From Gemmatimonadota bacterium (lineage in GTDB: Bacteria; Latescibacterota; UBA2968; UBA8231), in the NCBI GenBank assembly GCA_018672475.1, contig JABHFS010000151.1, positions 1 through 41,998 on the forward strand: a stretch of DNA of 41,998 bases, read 5' to 3'. Position numbers and translations under genes: made by a program. Of the stretch, positions 7,935 through 16,359 are shown one piece after another. Position 1 is the first letter of the stretch, and each line of letters starts with the position of its first letter. The notes below the pieces were generated by a model. It worked only from the letters and a program-made list of their open reading frames with translations, ran no database searches and was not told the origin of the DNA.

Positions 7935-9500
7935 TCAGGAAACGATATAGCCTTCGGCCAGTTCCCTAAACAACGCGACCTGATCAACAACCCACGACGC
8001 ATCCTGTCGCAACTCGATCGCCATCAACGCACCAACCGTCCCAGCGGCCTCCGAGGCTGCGCGCGCGTCAAAGAGCAACGAGCGCGACCGTCGGGCCAGC
8101 ACATCGTCGATCGTGCGCGCCATCTCATACCGACAGGCCCAGACAACCTCAGCACCGGTCATAGCCAAATCGACGTGGATCGGGGCCGCCCATTCCGCAT
8201 TCGCATCGATCAAAGCCTGCACCCCTTCGGCATCTGCCCCGTAAAACGATAGCCCTCCCAATGCGTCCGCATGTTCGCTATAGCCATGAATGCGCAGCGA
8301 CGCGGTCACACACGACGATTGCGGCAGCCCCGCCAGAACACTGGCCTGATCGACCACATCCTCGGCCATTTTTCGATAGGTCGTCCACTTGCCCCCGACG
8401 ACGGTCATCATCGCCGAATTCGGATCAATCAGAATGACATGATCCCGTGAAAGCGCCGCGGTGCCCACCTCATCGCCTCTTTCCACCAGGGGGCGAATAC
8501 CGGCAAAGACGCTTTTGATATCGCTACGGGCCGCTGGCCGGGCGAGATAGCGATTCGCCGTGTCGAGGATAAAATCGATCTCTTCGCTGCGAGGTTGCGG
8601 CTCAAGCGGCACGTCGTCAACCAGCGTATCGGTGGTGCCGACCACCGTAACATCACGCCAGGGTATCGCGAACATCACGCGGCCGTCGCCGGTATGCGGC
8701 ACCATAATCGCGGATTCGCGGGGGATAAACGAACGGTCTAAAACGATGTGCACACCCTGGCTCGGTGCGACAATCGCATCCAGGTCCGGATTATCGAGGT
8801 GCCTGACAGCATCCGCCTGCGGACCCGTCGCGTTGACGATCACCTTGGCAAAGACCTCCATTTCCGCACCCGTCTCCGCGTCACAGACCCTGACCCCCTG
8901 CGCCACCCCCTGCGTATCCTTGAGAATAGCCACCACGCCCGTATAGTTAACGGCGACAGCTCCTTGCTCCACCGCGGTACGGGCCAGACTGATCGCTAAC
9001 CTCGCGTCATCGAACTGGCCGTCAAAATAGCGGGTGCCACCGCGCAAGCCTTCAGTCTGAATCGACGGAATTTCTTCGATCACTTTCTCACGCGACAAAT
9101 GCCGCGAACGACCAAAACCGTATTTGCCCGCCAACAGATCGTAGACCTTGAGCCCAACGCCGTAGAAGGGGGACTCCCACCACTCGTAACTGGGCACGAT
9201 AAAAGCGAGATCATTGACCAAGTGCGGCGCGTTTTGCAATAGCCGACCGCGTTCGCTGAGGGCTTCCATCACCAGAGAGACATTGCCCTGTTGCAAATAG
9301 CGCACGCCGCCGTGGATGAGCTTGGTCGATCGGCTAGAGGTGCCTTTGGCGAAGTCCGCTTGTTCAAACAAGACGACAGCATAACCGCGCGAGGCTGCGT
9401 CGACAGCAGTGCCCAGCCCCGTCGCGCCACCGCCGATTATAACGATATCCCAGGGCGCTTTGCGCTCCCGAATCGCATCTAGCCCGACATCGCGGTCCAC
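7935..9500 (-). CDS. glpD: FAD-dependent glycerol-3-phosphate dehydrogenase
   Basis: Oxidises sn-glycerol-3-phosphate to dihydroxyacetone phosphate at the membrane, passing electrons to quinone. The N-terminus carries the FAD dinucleotide-binding motif DIVIIGGGATGLGTAVDAAS and then the GlpD signature STKLIHGGVRYLQQGN. The middle matches GlpD substrate-domain segments (MVPHTGDGRVMFAIPWRD, VVGGKWTTYRKMAED), and the C-terminal helical domain is present. The start is GTG at 9500, giving 521 aa: AGGAGG in the last codons of glpK lies just upstream and only one base separates the glpK stop from it. A longer frame into glpK is not credible. Translationally coupled to glpK. Confidence 0.93.
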   Translation of the reverse strand: MDRDVGLDAIRERKAPWDIVIIGGGATGLGTAVDAASRGYAVVLFEQADFAKGTSSRSTKLIHGGVRYLQQGNVSLVMEALSERGRLLQNAPHLVNDLAFIVPSYEWWESPFYGVGLKVYDLLAGKYGFGRSRHLSREKVIEEIPSIQTEGLRGGTRYFDGQFDDARLAISLARTAVEQGAVAVNYTGVVAILKDTQGVAQGVRVCDAETGAEMEVFAKVIVNATGPQADAVRHLDNPDLDAIVAPSQGVHIVLDRSFIPRESAIMVPHTGDGRVMFAIPWRDVTVVGTTDTLVDDVPLEPQPRSEEIDFILDTANRYLARPAARSDIKSVFAGIRPLVERGDEVGTAALSRDHVILIDPNSAMMTVVGGKWTTYRKMAEDVVDQASVLAGLPQSSCVTASLRIHGYSEHADALGGLSFYGADAEGVQALIDANAEWAAPIHVDLAMTGAEVVWACRYEMARTIDDVLARRSRSLLFDARAASEAAGTVGALMAIELRQDASWVVDQVALFRELAEGYIVS

Positions 9501-9501
9501 C

Positions 9502-10995
9502 CTACTCCTCCTGCGCCCAACCGCGCGACCTGTCGAGCGCCGCCGCCCAGCGAGCACGAAGACCATTCGTCTGATCTGCGGCCAACTGAGGCTCAAACAC
9601 CCGATCAACCTGCCAGTTGCCGACCACATCGTCATCGGAAGCCCAATAGCCGACCGCCAGCCCCGCCAAATAGGCCGCGCCGAGCGCGGTGGTCTCAAAA
9701 ACTGTCGGGCGCACTACCGGAACCTGCAAAAGATCGGCCTGGAATTGCATTAGGAAATCATTCGCCGCCGCACCGCCATCGACCCGTAATTCGTCTATCG
9801 GCGCGTTCGCGTCGCCCCCCATCGCATCGGCAAGATCCGCCACTTGGTAGGCAATGCCCTCCAAGGCCGCCCGCGCAATATGCCCCGCCGTCGAGCCCAA
9901 TGTAAGCCCGACGATCGTCCCTCGGGCGTAAGCGTCCCAGTGCGGTGCGCCGAGTCCGGCATGCGCAGGCACGAGATAAACGCCGCCATTATCGGACACC
10001 GTCGCAGCCAGTGCCTCGACCTCCGCCGCCGACTCAATTATACCGAGCCCGTCGCGCAACCATTGCACAATAGCGCCGCCGACAAAAACACTGCCCTCCA
10101 ACGCATACGTCGTCCGGCCGCCGCGCTGCCAGGCGATCGTCGTCAGTAGCAGGTTATCCGAGGATTTAGCCTCTTCGCCGGTATTCAACAGCATAAAACA
10201 CCCGGTGCCGTAAGTGTTCTTGGCCATACCCGGCCGCAGGCAGGCCTGCCCGAAAGTCGCGGCCTGTTGGTCGCCCACCATCCCCGCCAAGGGCACCCCC
10301 GCCAAGGCAGGAATGGCCGTGATCTCACCATAGACTTCCGAGGAAGAACAGACGGTGGGCAGCAAGCTCGGCGGGATATCGAACAAACGCAGTAGTTCCT
10401 CATCCCAGGTCTTATCGTGAATATTGTAGAGCAATGTGCGCGAGGCGTTACTAACATCCGTGACATGCAACCGGCCGTCGGTCAATTGCCAAGCCAACCA
10501 GGTATCGATCGTGCCAAAGGCCAGTTCACCGCGTTCGGCCCTATCGCGCACCCCTTCGACATGATCGAGTAACCAAGCGACTTTCGTAGCGGAGAAATAG
10601 GCGTCGAGTACCAGGCCGGTGCGTTCTTGCAGCATCAGCTGATGACCCTCCACCCTCAGCCTGTCACAGTGCTCGGCCGTGCGCCGGTCCTGCCAGACAA
10701 TCGCCCGATACACCGGCTCGCCCGTCTGGCGATCCCAGATCAGGGTAGTTTCGCGTTGATTGGCGATCCCGACCGCGGCGATATCACCTTTCGCAATGCC
10801 GGCTGTCGCAATGGCCTCAGCAGCCACGTCCGCCTGGGTGCGCCAAATTTCGTTTGCATCGTGCTCTACCCACCCCGGCTGCGGGAAGTGCTGCGCGAAC
10901 TCCCGTTGCGCGACCGCCAGCATCGCGCCAGACGGGTCAAATACAATGGCCCGCGAACTCGTCGTGCCCTGATCCAGCGCCACGACCACTTTCAC
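9502..10995 (-). CDS. glpK: Glycerol kinase
   Basis: Phosphorylates glycerol to glycerol-3-phosphate using ATP, feeding GlpD. With GTG at 10995 the protein is 497 aa, the normal family length. It begins [20 protein letters not shown], the phosphate-1 motif of the FGGY kinases. Other signatures are [36 protein letters not shown] and [19 protein letters not shown]. The GTG has AGGAGG 7 bases upstream and overlaps the rsmH stop by four bases (GTGA). No glycerol facilitator (GlpF) or GlpR repressor is seen nearby. Confidence 0.95.
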   Translation of the reverse strand: MKVVVALDQGTTSSRAIVFDPSGAMLAVAQREFAQHFPQPGWVEHDANEIWRTQADVAAEAIATAGIAKGDIAAVGIANQRETTLIWDRQTGEPVYRAIVWQDRRTAEHCDRLRVEGHQLMLQERTGLVLDAYFSATKVAWLLDHVEGVRDRAERGELAFGTIDTWLAWQLTDGRLHVTDVSNASRTLLYNIHDKTWDEELLRLFDIPPSLLPTVCSSSEVYGEITAIPALAGVPLAGMVGDQQAATFGQACLRPGMAKNTYGTGCFMLLNTGEEAKSSDNLLLTTIAWQRGGRTTYALEGSVFVGGAIVQWLRDGLGIIESAAEVEALAATVSDNGGVYLVPAHAGLGAPHWDAYARGTIVGLTLGSTAGHIARAALEGIAYQVADLADAMGGDANAPIDELRVDGGAAANDFLMQFQADLLQVPVVRPTVFETTALGAAYLAGLAVGYWASDDDVVGNWQVDRVFEPQLAADQTNGLRARWAAALDRSRGWAQEE

Positions 10996-12068
10996 GATGC
11001 GACCTCCTGCGTTGCCGCCCAACGCAACTTCGCCGACGCGCAGCGGGCATTATACGCTCGTTCTTTAGCCTGCGGCACGATCACCTCGGGCGCGGCGCGA
11101 TCGTAGGTGCCGTCGCGCACACCGTCGCGGAAGGCGCGTTTTACCAGTCGGTCTTCGCCGCTATGAAAACTAATAATTCCGATCCGGCCCCCCGGTCGCA
11201 AGCAATAGGGTGCCAGCCGCAAAAGCTCTTTCAATACATCTAGCTCGCCATTGAGTAGAATGCGCAGCGCTTGGAATGTGCGTGCCGCCGGGTGCAGGAT
11301 TTGGCCTTGCTGTCGCCGCCATTGGCTCGCCGTAATGCCCTTAACCTTCATCAGTAATTCGGTCAATTGCGATGTCTGTTCGATAGCCGTCACCGTACGC
11401 TGCTCGACTATGCACCGGGCAATTTCCTCACTGTCCGGCTCATCGGCGAGTTCGCTAAAAGCGTCGGCTAATTCTTGCTCCGACAACTGCGCCAGCAAAT
11501 CGGCGGCGGTCTGCTGTAAGCGCTTGTCCAAGCGCATATCCAAAGGCCCCTCGTGACGGTAGCTGATGCCGCGCTGTGGATTGTCAATCTGCATGCTGGA
11601 GACCCCGAGATCCGCGAAGATTATATCATAGCCCTGCAACCCCTCCGGCCCCAATACCTTAGCCAAACCCGCAAAATTGCTGTGATGGAGGCTAACCGGT
11701 GTCGACTCTTGGTTTAACCGCTGACCGGTTTTCACCAATTCATCCTGGTCTACATCAAAACCGACTAGCTGGCCCGTTGGACCAATCCGCCGCATAAACT
11801 CTAATGCGTGTCCACCATAGCCCACCGTGCAGTCGGCCACCACTTCGCCAGAGCGCGGTGCCAACACCTCAATAACCTCCGCGGCCAATACAGGGATATG
11901 CATTCCGGCCGGCGTCTGACCTTTCGCATGCAGGCGGGCTTGCAAGTCGGGGTGCGCCGATAGATCACGCTCTTTGTATTTCTCGTCGTAACTCCTCGGA
12001 TGGCTACCGCGATAGCGCACCCGACGACGCGGCAGCGCATCGCCCCCATCAGATTGCTCAGACAACAC
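10992..12068 (-). CDS. rsmH: 16S rRNA (cytosine-1402 N4) methyltransferase
   Basis: SAM-dependent RsmH (MraW), methylating N4 of C1402 in the ribosomal P site. The core begins at [16 protein letters not shown]. The SAM site is [15 protein letters not shown] and [11 protein letters not shown], followed by [30 protein letters not shown] and the C-terminal [20 protein letters not shown]. About 55 residues precede the core and include basic [20 protein letters not shown], an extension I associate with Planctomycetes-like RsmH proteins. I therefore chose GTG at 12068 (358 aa), which overlaps the pyrC end by 11 bases; the next TTG is also possible. It is normally in the cell-division (dcw) cluster; here it sits between pyrC and glpK. 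Confidence 0.9.
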   Translation of the reverse strand: MLSEQSDGGDALPRRRVRYRGSHPRSYDEKYKERDLSAHPDLQARLHAKGQTPAGMHIPVLAAEVIEVLAPRSGEVVADCTVGYGGHALEFMRRIGPTGQLVGFDVDQDELVKTGQRLNQESTPVSLHHSNFAGLAKVLGPEGLQGYDIIFADLGVSSMQIDNPQRGISYRHEGPLDMRLDKRLQQTAADLLAQLSEQELADAFSELADEPDSEEIARCIVEQRTVTAIEQTSQLTELLMKVKGITASQWRRQQGQILHPAARTFQALRILLNGELDVLKELLRLAPYCLRPGGRIGIISFHSGEDRLVKRAFRDGVRDGTYDRAAPEVIVPQAKERAYNARCASAKLRWAATQEVAS

Positions 12069-13056
12069 GCCAGCCAATCTCGCCGCCCGAGCGAATTGGC
12101 ACGACATCGCCATACTTCGCCGGCACCGTGCAGGGCTCCTTGACCAAATGCACCGTCTTTGCCGGTGGCGTTAGGCCGTATATGCTTTGGGCATTACCCG
12201 AAACAAAGGCCTGCAGCTTATCGAGCGCGTCATGTGCATCAAAAAGCTCGGCCAACATCGCCAGCGCCACGGGCGCGGTAAATACCCCCGCCGCACAACC
12301 GCAACATTCTTTCTTCTCCAGAGGATGCGGCGCGGAATCACTGCCGAACATCAGTTTCGGATGCGCCGTCAACGCCGCGTGCAATAGTGCATCGCGGTCC
12401 TCGGGACGTTTAGCAATCGGTTTGCAGAACAGATGCGGGTTCAACAACCCGCCAGCGACATCATCCAACGTAATCAGCAAATGCTGCAAGGTCACCGTCG
12501 CGTGTACATTCTCGTAGCGGTCGAGTAATTTTACCGCTGCCGCCGTCGTAATATGCTCCATTATAATTTTCAGCCGGGGAAACTTCTGCGCCAATTCGTC
12601 GTAGGTCGGCAAGAAATCGCTTTCGCGGTCCATAACAAAACTCTCCGGCACCTCGCCGTGCACCAACAGGGGTATGTCCATATCCTGCATCATCGCCATC
12701 GTCTGCTCGGCATCACTCACCGATTTTACGCCGCCCTCGCTATTGGTCGTTACCCCCTCCGGATAGAGCTTAATGCCGATGATAGACTCCCTCACCGCCG
12801 CCAAATCGGCCTCGCTGTAGTTGCGGAAAAACAAAGCCATATAGGGCGTAAAAACATGATCACCGACCGCGCGCCGCACTTCGCCCGTATACCACTCCAA
12901 CCGTTCCAGATCCGCCACCGGCGGCACCAGGTTGGGCATGATAACCCCTCCGGCAAAAGTCTCCGCCGATAGCGGCGCTACCAAATCGAGCATCGCCCCC
13001 TCGCGGAAGTGAATATGCATATCTAAGGGCGACTGCAGGAAAATCTCGGTGGGCAT
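12058..13056 (-). CDS. pyrC: Dihydroorotase, class II
   Basis: Zinc amidohydrolase that cyclises carbamoyl-aspartate to dihydroorotate in pyrimidine synthesis; 332 aa, slightly shorter than E. coli PyrC. Metal ligands visible are H14 and H16 in DMHIHFREG, the carboxylated lysine K96 in [14 protein letters not shown]133 in LLVHGE, H168 in IMEHITT and D240 in FGSDSAPH, so the active site is complete. ATG at 13056 has AAAGG 7-8 bases upstream. It is the first intact gene of the pyrC-rsmH-glpK-glpD run and follows a decayed gene by 12 bases. Confidence 0.95.
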   Translation of the reverse strand: MPTEIFLQSPLDMHIHFREGAMLDLVAPLSAETFAGGVIMPNLVPPVADLERLEWYTGEVRRAVGDHVFTPYMALFFRNYSEADLAAVRESIIGIKLYPEGVTTNSEGGVKSVSDAEQTMAMMQDMDIPLLVHGEVPESFVMDRESDFLPTYDELAQKFPRLKIIMEHITTAAAVKLLDRYENVHATVTLQHLLITLDDVAGGLLNPHLFCKPIAKRPEDRDALLHAALTAHPKLMFGSDSAPHPLEKKECCGCAAGVFTAPVALAMLAELFDAHDALDKLQAFVSGNAQSIYGLTPPAKTVHLVKEPCTVPAKYGDVVPIRSGGEIGWRVV

Positions 13057-13068
13057 AGAAATACCTTT

Positions 13069-13360
13069 CTACAAGGTTAGGAGAAGTAGGGATCTTCCAC
13101 CTACGGCTGCGAGTTGCTCGTTGAGTTGCCACAGATAGGTATAGCTGCCAGCATTCTGGTCGGCAAGATTTTGCAGCAGTCGGTGCGTGCCTAGCCAAAC
13201 CACAGTGCCATCGCCCCTGACGTTCGACATCGCTGAGATCAATCAGGGGGACGAGCAGGTAAGGCGGCGGCTGGATTCTGCGAGGTCTTGTTTTGGCGTA
13301 CAGTGTGCGGCCTGGCCCGCGTCCAAGTGTAGAGCCGACATCGGTGTCCTCTGCTTTTAT
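13069..13360 (-). pseudogene. Probable frameshifted gene remnant upstream of pyrC
   Basis: The minus strand is open from a TAA at 13361-13363 with plausible protein content (GRTLYAKTRPRR, PPPYLLVPLIDLSDVERQG). Near 13220 the protein-like character moves to another frame (GDGTVVWLGTHRLLQNLADQ, NAGSYTYLWQLNEQL), which ends at TAG 13069-13071. One small shift would join the two into about 95 residues ending just before pyrC. A 53-aa protein from ATG at 13230 in the second frame is an alternative. No family recognised. The call rests only on amino-acid plausibility and operon-like spacing. Confidence 0.35.
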
Positions 13361-13519
13361 TTACCCCAATCTGCCTTGGGCGGAGCTATTCATAATTGTA
13401 TATTGCTTATATGTTGCAAGCAAGGCTCTATGCGAAGAAATCTCTTGTAACTGACTATCGGCAAGAGCAACTTATGAAGGAATATAGCCCGATGCGCCTT
13501 CTGTAAAAAATACGCAATA

Positions 13520-13538
13520 TCCGCCTTTAAAAGGCGGA
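13520..13538. promoter_or_regulatory. Perfect 19-base palindrome
   Basis: TCCGCCTTTAAAAGGCGGA is an exact dyad with 9-base arms around a central A. It lies 21 bases before the start of the decayed kinase gene at 13560 and some 460 bases upstream of pyrC. It could be an operator or a short hairpin; no T-run follows on either strand, so a terminator is less likely. Confidence 0.45.
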
Positions 13539-13559
13539 CTAAACGAAAGGCCGTTCACA

Positions 13560-14038
13560 GTGTCCATACCCGTGCAAATTCCAGAAAGCCTGACACAGAA
13601 CAAAAAGTGGGCCGACTGGCTCGCCGAACTGCCGGCCATCCTTATAGCGTGCGCAAAGAAATGGACCCTTCGCATCGAAGCGCCGCTAAGCGAAGACTAT
13701 GCGCAGATGTCCTTCGGCTATATCACCCCAGCCACGCGAGCGGACGGTGAGAAAGTGATACTCAAATGCGTGCCCCCGCCCATTTTCGCCGAGTTACAAG
13801 AAGGCCCGGCGCATTTTTAGCGAACTGCCCCGAAGAATCCTGCGCAGGACAGGACCTGGACGAAATTGCCATACGCCGCATCAACATCATGATCGAAGAA
13901 TTGCGCATGCCGCCCAATCGCGTCATCAAATGGGGGGTTATTTTGTCCTGCATCTGGTCGAGATGAGGTTTAGACGACTCGAAGGGGAATTGGCGCGGCG
14001 GCATCTAACGCGCCGAGGCATTAGACGATCTATTATAA
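13560..14038 (+). pseudogene. Decayed aminoglycoside (streptomycin 6-) kinase-like gene
   Basis: GTG at 13560 opens an 86-residue frame. Its text fits the N-terminus of APH(6)/streptomycin-kinase-like small-molecule kinases: PAILIACAKKWTLRIEAPLS, then SFGYITPATRADGEKVILKC, the ATP-lysine strand. It then breaks at TAG 13818. Later family-like pieces appear in other frames: DLDEIAIRRINIMIEELRMP near 13855-13915, RLEGELARRHL near 13976 and RAEALDDLL ending at TAA 14036-14038, resembling the family's C-terminal end. The Brenner-type catalytic loop (HGDLHxxN) is not found. I infer a kinase gene ruined by deletions and frameshifts. Intact members confer streptomycin phosphorylation or act on unknown metabolites. 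Confidence 0.5.
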
Positions 14039-14119
14039 AAGCGATTTGACAGCCGATTACTAGATAGATACCGTGTAGACTTGAACCGACTCACCTATCA
14101 ACCATTTGGAGAAAATATC

Positions 14120-15109
14120 ATGTATATTGGATCGCAATTCGGCCACCAGACAGACGAGGAAATACAGGTCCTGTCGCAACTCGGCGTCATCAACGTCGAC
14201 CAAACACCCGTCGAAGCCTGGAAAGACTGGACGACGGACGCGTTAGTGGCACTTAAAGAGCGGTGGGCCAAGCACGGCATCAGCCTGGAAATGCTACATA
14301 TCCCCTTAGGCTCGCGCAGCGCCTACGACAACGAAGCCGGCGCAATCTTCCTCAAGCCGAGCGACGAGCGCGACCGCCAGATCGACTGGATGAAAGAAAC
14401 CGTGCGCATGGCGGGCGAGGCCGGAATACGCGGTCTGAACTACAATATCACAATCTTGGGACACCTGCGCACGCCGTCAAAAACGGGGCGCGGCGGCGCG
14501 ACCGTGTCGACCTTCGAACTGGACAAACTGGACCAATCGGCCGCCGAGTTCGAGGACGGCCCCGCCGACGAAGACGAAATGTGGGAACGCATCAACCACT
14601 GGCTGCAGGAGATCATACCCGTCGCCGAAGAACACAAGGTGCAGATGGCCTGTCATCCTTCGGACCCGGGTATAGGCGTCGGTAATACGTATAGAGGCGT
14701 CGCCCGCCCGTTGGGCATGGTCGACGGTTTCAAAAAACTAATCGAACTCTACGACAGCCCCTACAATGGCCTCAACTTCTGCCAGGGCTGCATGTCCGAG
14801 TCTTTAGAAAATCCGGCCGAAGAAATCTTCGACGTCATCCGCTATTTCGGCGAGCGCAAAAAGATCTTCAACGTGCATTTCCGCAATATCAAGGGCGGTT
14901 TGGGTAATTTCGTCGAGGTCTTTCCCGACGAGGGCGATATCCATATGATCCGGGCGCTGAAGGTCTACAAGGACGTCGGCTACAAGTACATGATCATGCC
15001 CGACCACGTGCCCGGCATCGGCGGCCCCGAATCCGGCAAGGTCGGTTTCGCCTATACCTACGGCTATATCCACGCGGCCTTGCAGGCGGTGGAAGAATTG
15101 TCGCAGTAA
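14120..15109 (+). CDS. UxuA-like (mannonate dehydratase family) enzyme, copy 1
   Basis: A 329-aa TIM-barrel protein of the mannonate dehydratase/xylose-isomerase-like group. Known UxuA dehydrates D-mannonate to 2-keto-3-deoxygluconate, but these short forms are rarely tested. Family features include GLNYNITIL, the metal-binding region VQMACHPSDPG, GLNFCQGCMSE (Cys ligand region), IFNVHFRNIKGG, FPDEGDIHMIRAL and MPDHVPGIGG. ATG at 14120 has GGAG 8 bases upstream; an upstream in-frame TTG lacks a site. A clear paralogue lies at 27847-28821. It ends before a strong hairpin and is convergent with the metallophosphoesterase gene. Confidence 0.83.
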   Translation: MYIGSQFGHQTDEEIQVLSQLGVINVDQTPVEAWKDWTTDALVALKERWAKHGISLEMLHIPLGSRSAYDNEAGAIFLKPSDERDRQIDWMKETVRMAGEAGIRGLNYNITILGHLRTPSKTGRGGATVSTFELDKLDQSAAEFEDGPADEDEMWERINHWLQEIIPVAEEHKVQMACHPSDPGIGVGNTYRGVARPLGMVDGFKKLIELYDSPYNGLNFCQGCMSESLENPAEEIFDVIRYFGERKKIFNVHFRNIKGGLGNFVEVFPDEGDIHMIRALKVYKDVGYKYMIMPDHVPGIGGPESGKVGFAYTYGYIHAALQAVEELSQ

Positions 15110-15128
15110 ACGTCAAGCAATCTTGGTC

Positions 15129-15162
15129 ACCGTATGGTCTCGACCCGCCGAGACCATACGGT
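15129..15162. terminator. 14-bp hairpin between convergent genes
   Basis: ACCGTATGGTCTCG pairs perfectly with CGAGACCATACGGT around a 6-base loop. It lies 20 bases after the UxuA-like stop and before the convergent metallophosphoesterase end. There is no T-tract, so termination in either direction is likely but unproven. Confidence 0.6.
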
Positions 15163-15243
15163 AGTCGATTGCCCTCGCTGCCCGCGGCCTCTATCGCGCC
15201 GTCTTCCGGATCAATAGCGCAAGGCCGCCGATCCACGCGTCTG

Positions 15244-16206
15244 TTAATCGGCTTTCACTCGCCCCCAGGAACTTTCCTCAACCGCGGTACCAATCTCAGC
15301 GCGCATTTCCAGAGCGAAGGATCCCTGCGAACTCGTATCGCCTTCGAAAGTATCTGTGATCGGCGAATACGTATAATAAAATACCGCGTCTTCGAGCGGC
15401 TTAAACACATAATAGCGCAGCAACATCGTTTCCTGGCTATCGCATTGATAATCGACGACAAAATTTTCCGCCACGCTGCCCTCGGGACCAAAGGTTTTAA
15501 AACGCACCTCACGCGCACAACTATGGCCCGCATTCGACATCACGATATTATCGTGCTTGTTGAGAATATCTCTTTTGATGGTGCTGGTCTCCAACGTATC
15601 GTGGGTCCCGAGTAACACCTTGTGATTAGGGTGTGCGGCGATAACGTCGTTAGCCCATTGGCGCGCACCCGGATTATCGGTGCCCCAGGGATCGTGCGAC
15701 TGGATATTCACAAATAGAAAATCTTCTCCGTAAAGATTGAATTTCTGATACGAATTGTGAATGCCCTGATAACTGCCGCCCCACCAAGGTTCGTCGGAGA
15801 AGTTTGCAACGGGGAAATATTTATTAATCGAGAGGATACTGTCGTGGTTGCCCTGGTTTACCGCAAAGGGAATCTGCCCGTAGAGTTTATTCCAAGCGGC
15901 ACTCGCCCTATTCCACTCGTTGGCGTTGCTGCTGCTTTCGGTTATATCGCCCAAGCCCTGTACGAACTTGATATTGAGCTGGTCGCGCGTATCAAGCAAC
16001 CAGTCGAAGGCCGTGTTCATATAGGCGATGGGCGCATTGCCCCGATTTTGCGAATAGTGCTGCGTATCGGGGATGACAAAGAGCGTCCATTCACCTTTTT
16101 TCTCGTCGGCCACCAATCGGGCGTCAACCGACTGCGCTTCGACAGAAAACGCCGCGAGGACGATAGATAAGATACTGCAATAGCGTATCAGGTTGAACTC
16201 GTTCAT
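15244..16206 (-). CDS. Secreted calcineurin-like metallophosphoesterase
   Basis: A 320-aa exported phosphoesterase. The N-terminus is a signal peptide (CSILSIVLAAFSVEAQS). Dinuclear-metal motifs follow in order: VIPDTQHYSQ (D-x-H type block), GLGDITES (GD block), NQGNHDS (GNHD block), LLGTHDT and NAGHSC near the C-terminal His blocks. Similar proteins from planctomycetes and related bacteria are annotated as serine/threonine-phosphatase-like; the substrate is unknown. ATG at 16206 has AAAGG about 8 bases upstream. It lies downstream of the GH4 gene on the same strand with a 153-base gap in which I see no clear signal. Confidence 0.87.
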   Translation of the reverse strand: MNEFNLIRYCSILSIVLAAFSVEAQSVDARLVADEKKGEWTLFVIPDTQHYSQNRGNAPIAYMNTAFDWLLDTRDQLNIKFVQGLGDITESSSNANEWNRASAAWNKLYGQIPFAVNQGNHDSILSINKYFPVANFSDEPWWGGSYQGIHNSYQKFNLYGEDFLFVNIQSHDPWGTDNPGARQWANDVIAAHPNHKVLLGTHDTLETSTIKRDILNKHDNIVMSNAGHSCAREVRFKTFGPEGSVAENFVVDYQCDSQETMLLRYYVFKPLEDAVFYYTYSPITDTFEGDTSSQGSFALEMRAEIGTAVEESSWGRVKAD

Positions 16207-16359
16207 AGTCAAAACCTTTCCTGCTGAGTAATTTTAGGCCTTTAATTTTCCAGGCATATGACAATAAGACCCCGGTTCGAAGACGCCTATCATCACTCAA
16301 TCGGGTAATCTCAGCGAAGAGATCAAGTCGATTTTGCGACTGCTCTTTGTAGCGGATAT

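Noticed and set aside
13187..13450. 87-codon plus-strand frame
   Set aside because: No ribosome site and no protein-like character; the opposite strand is more plausibly a gene remnant.
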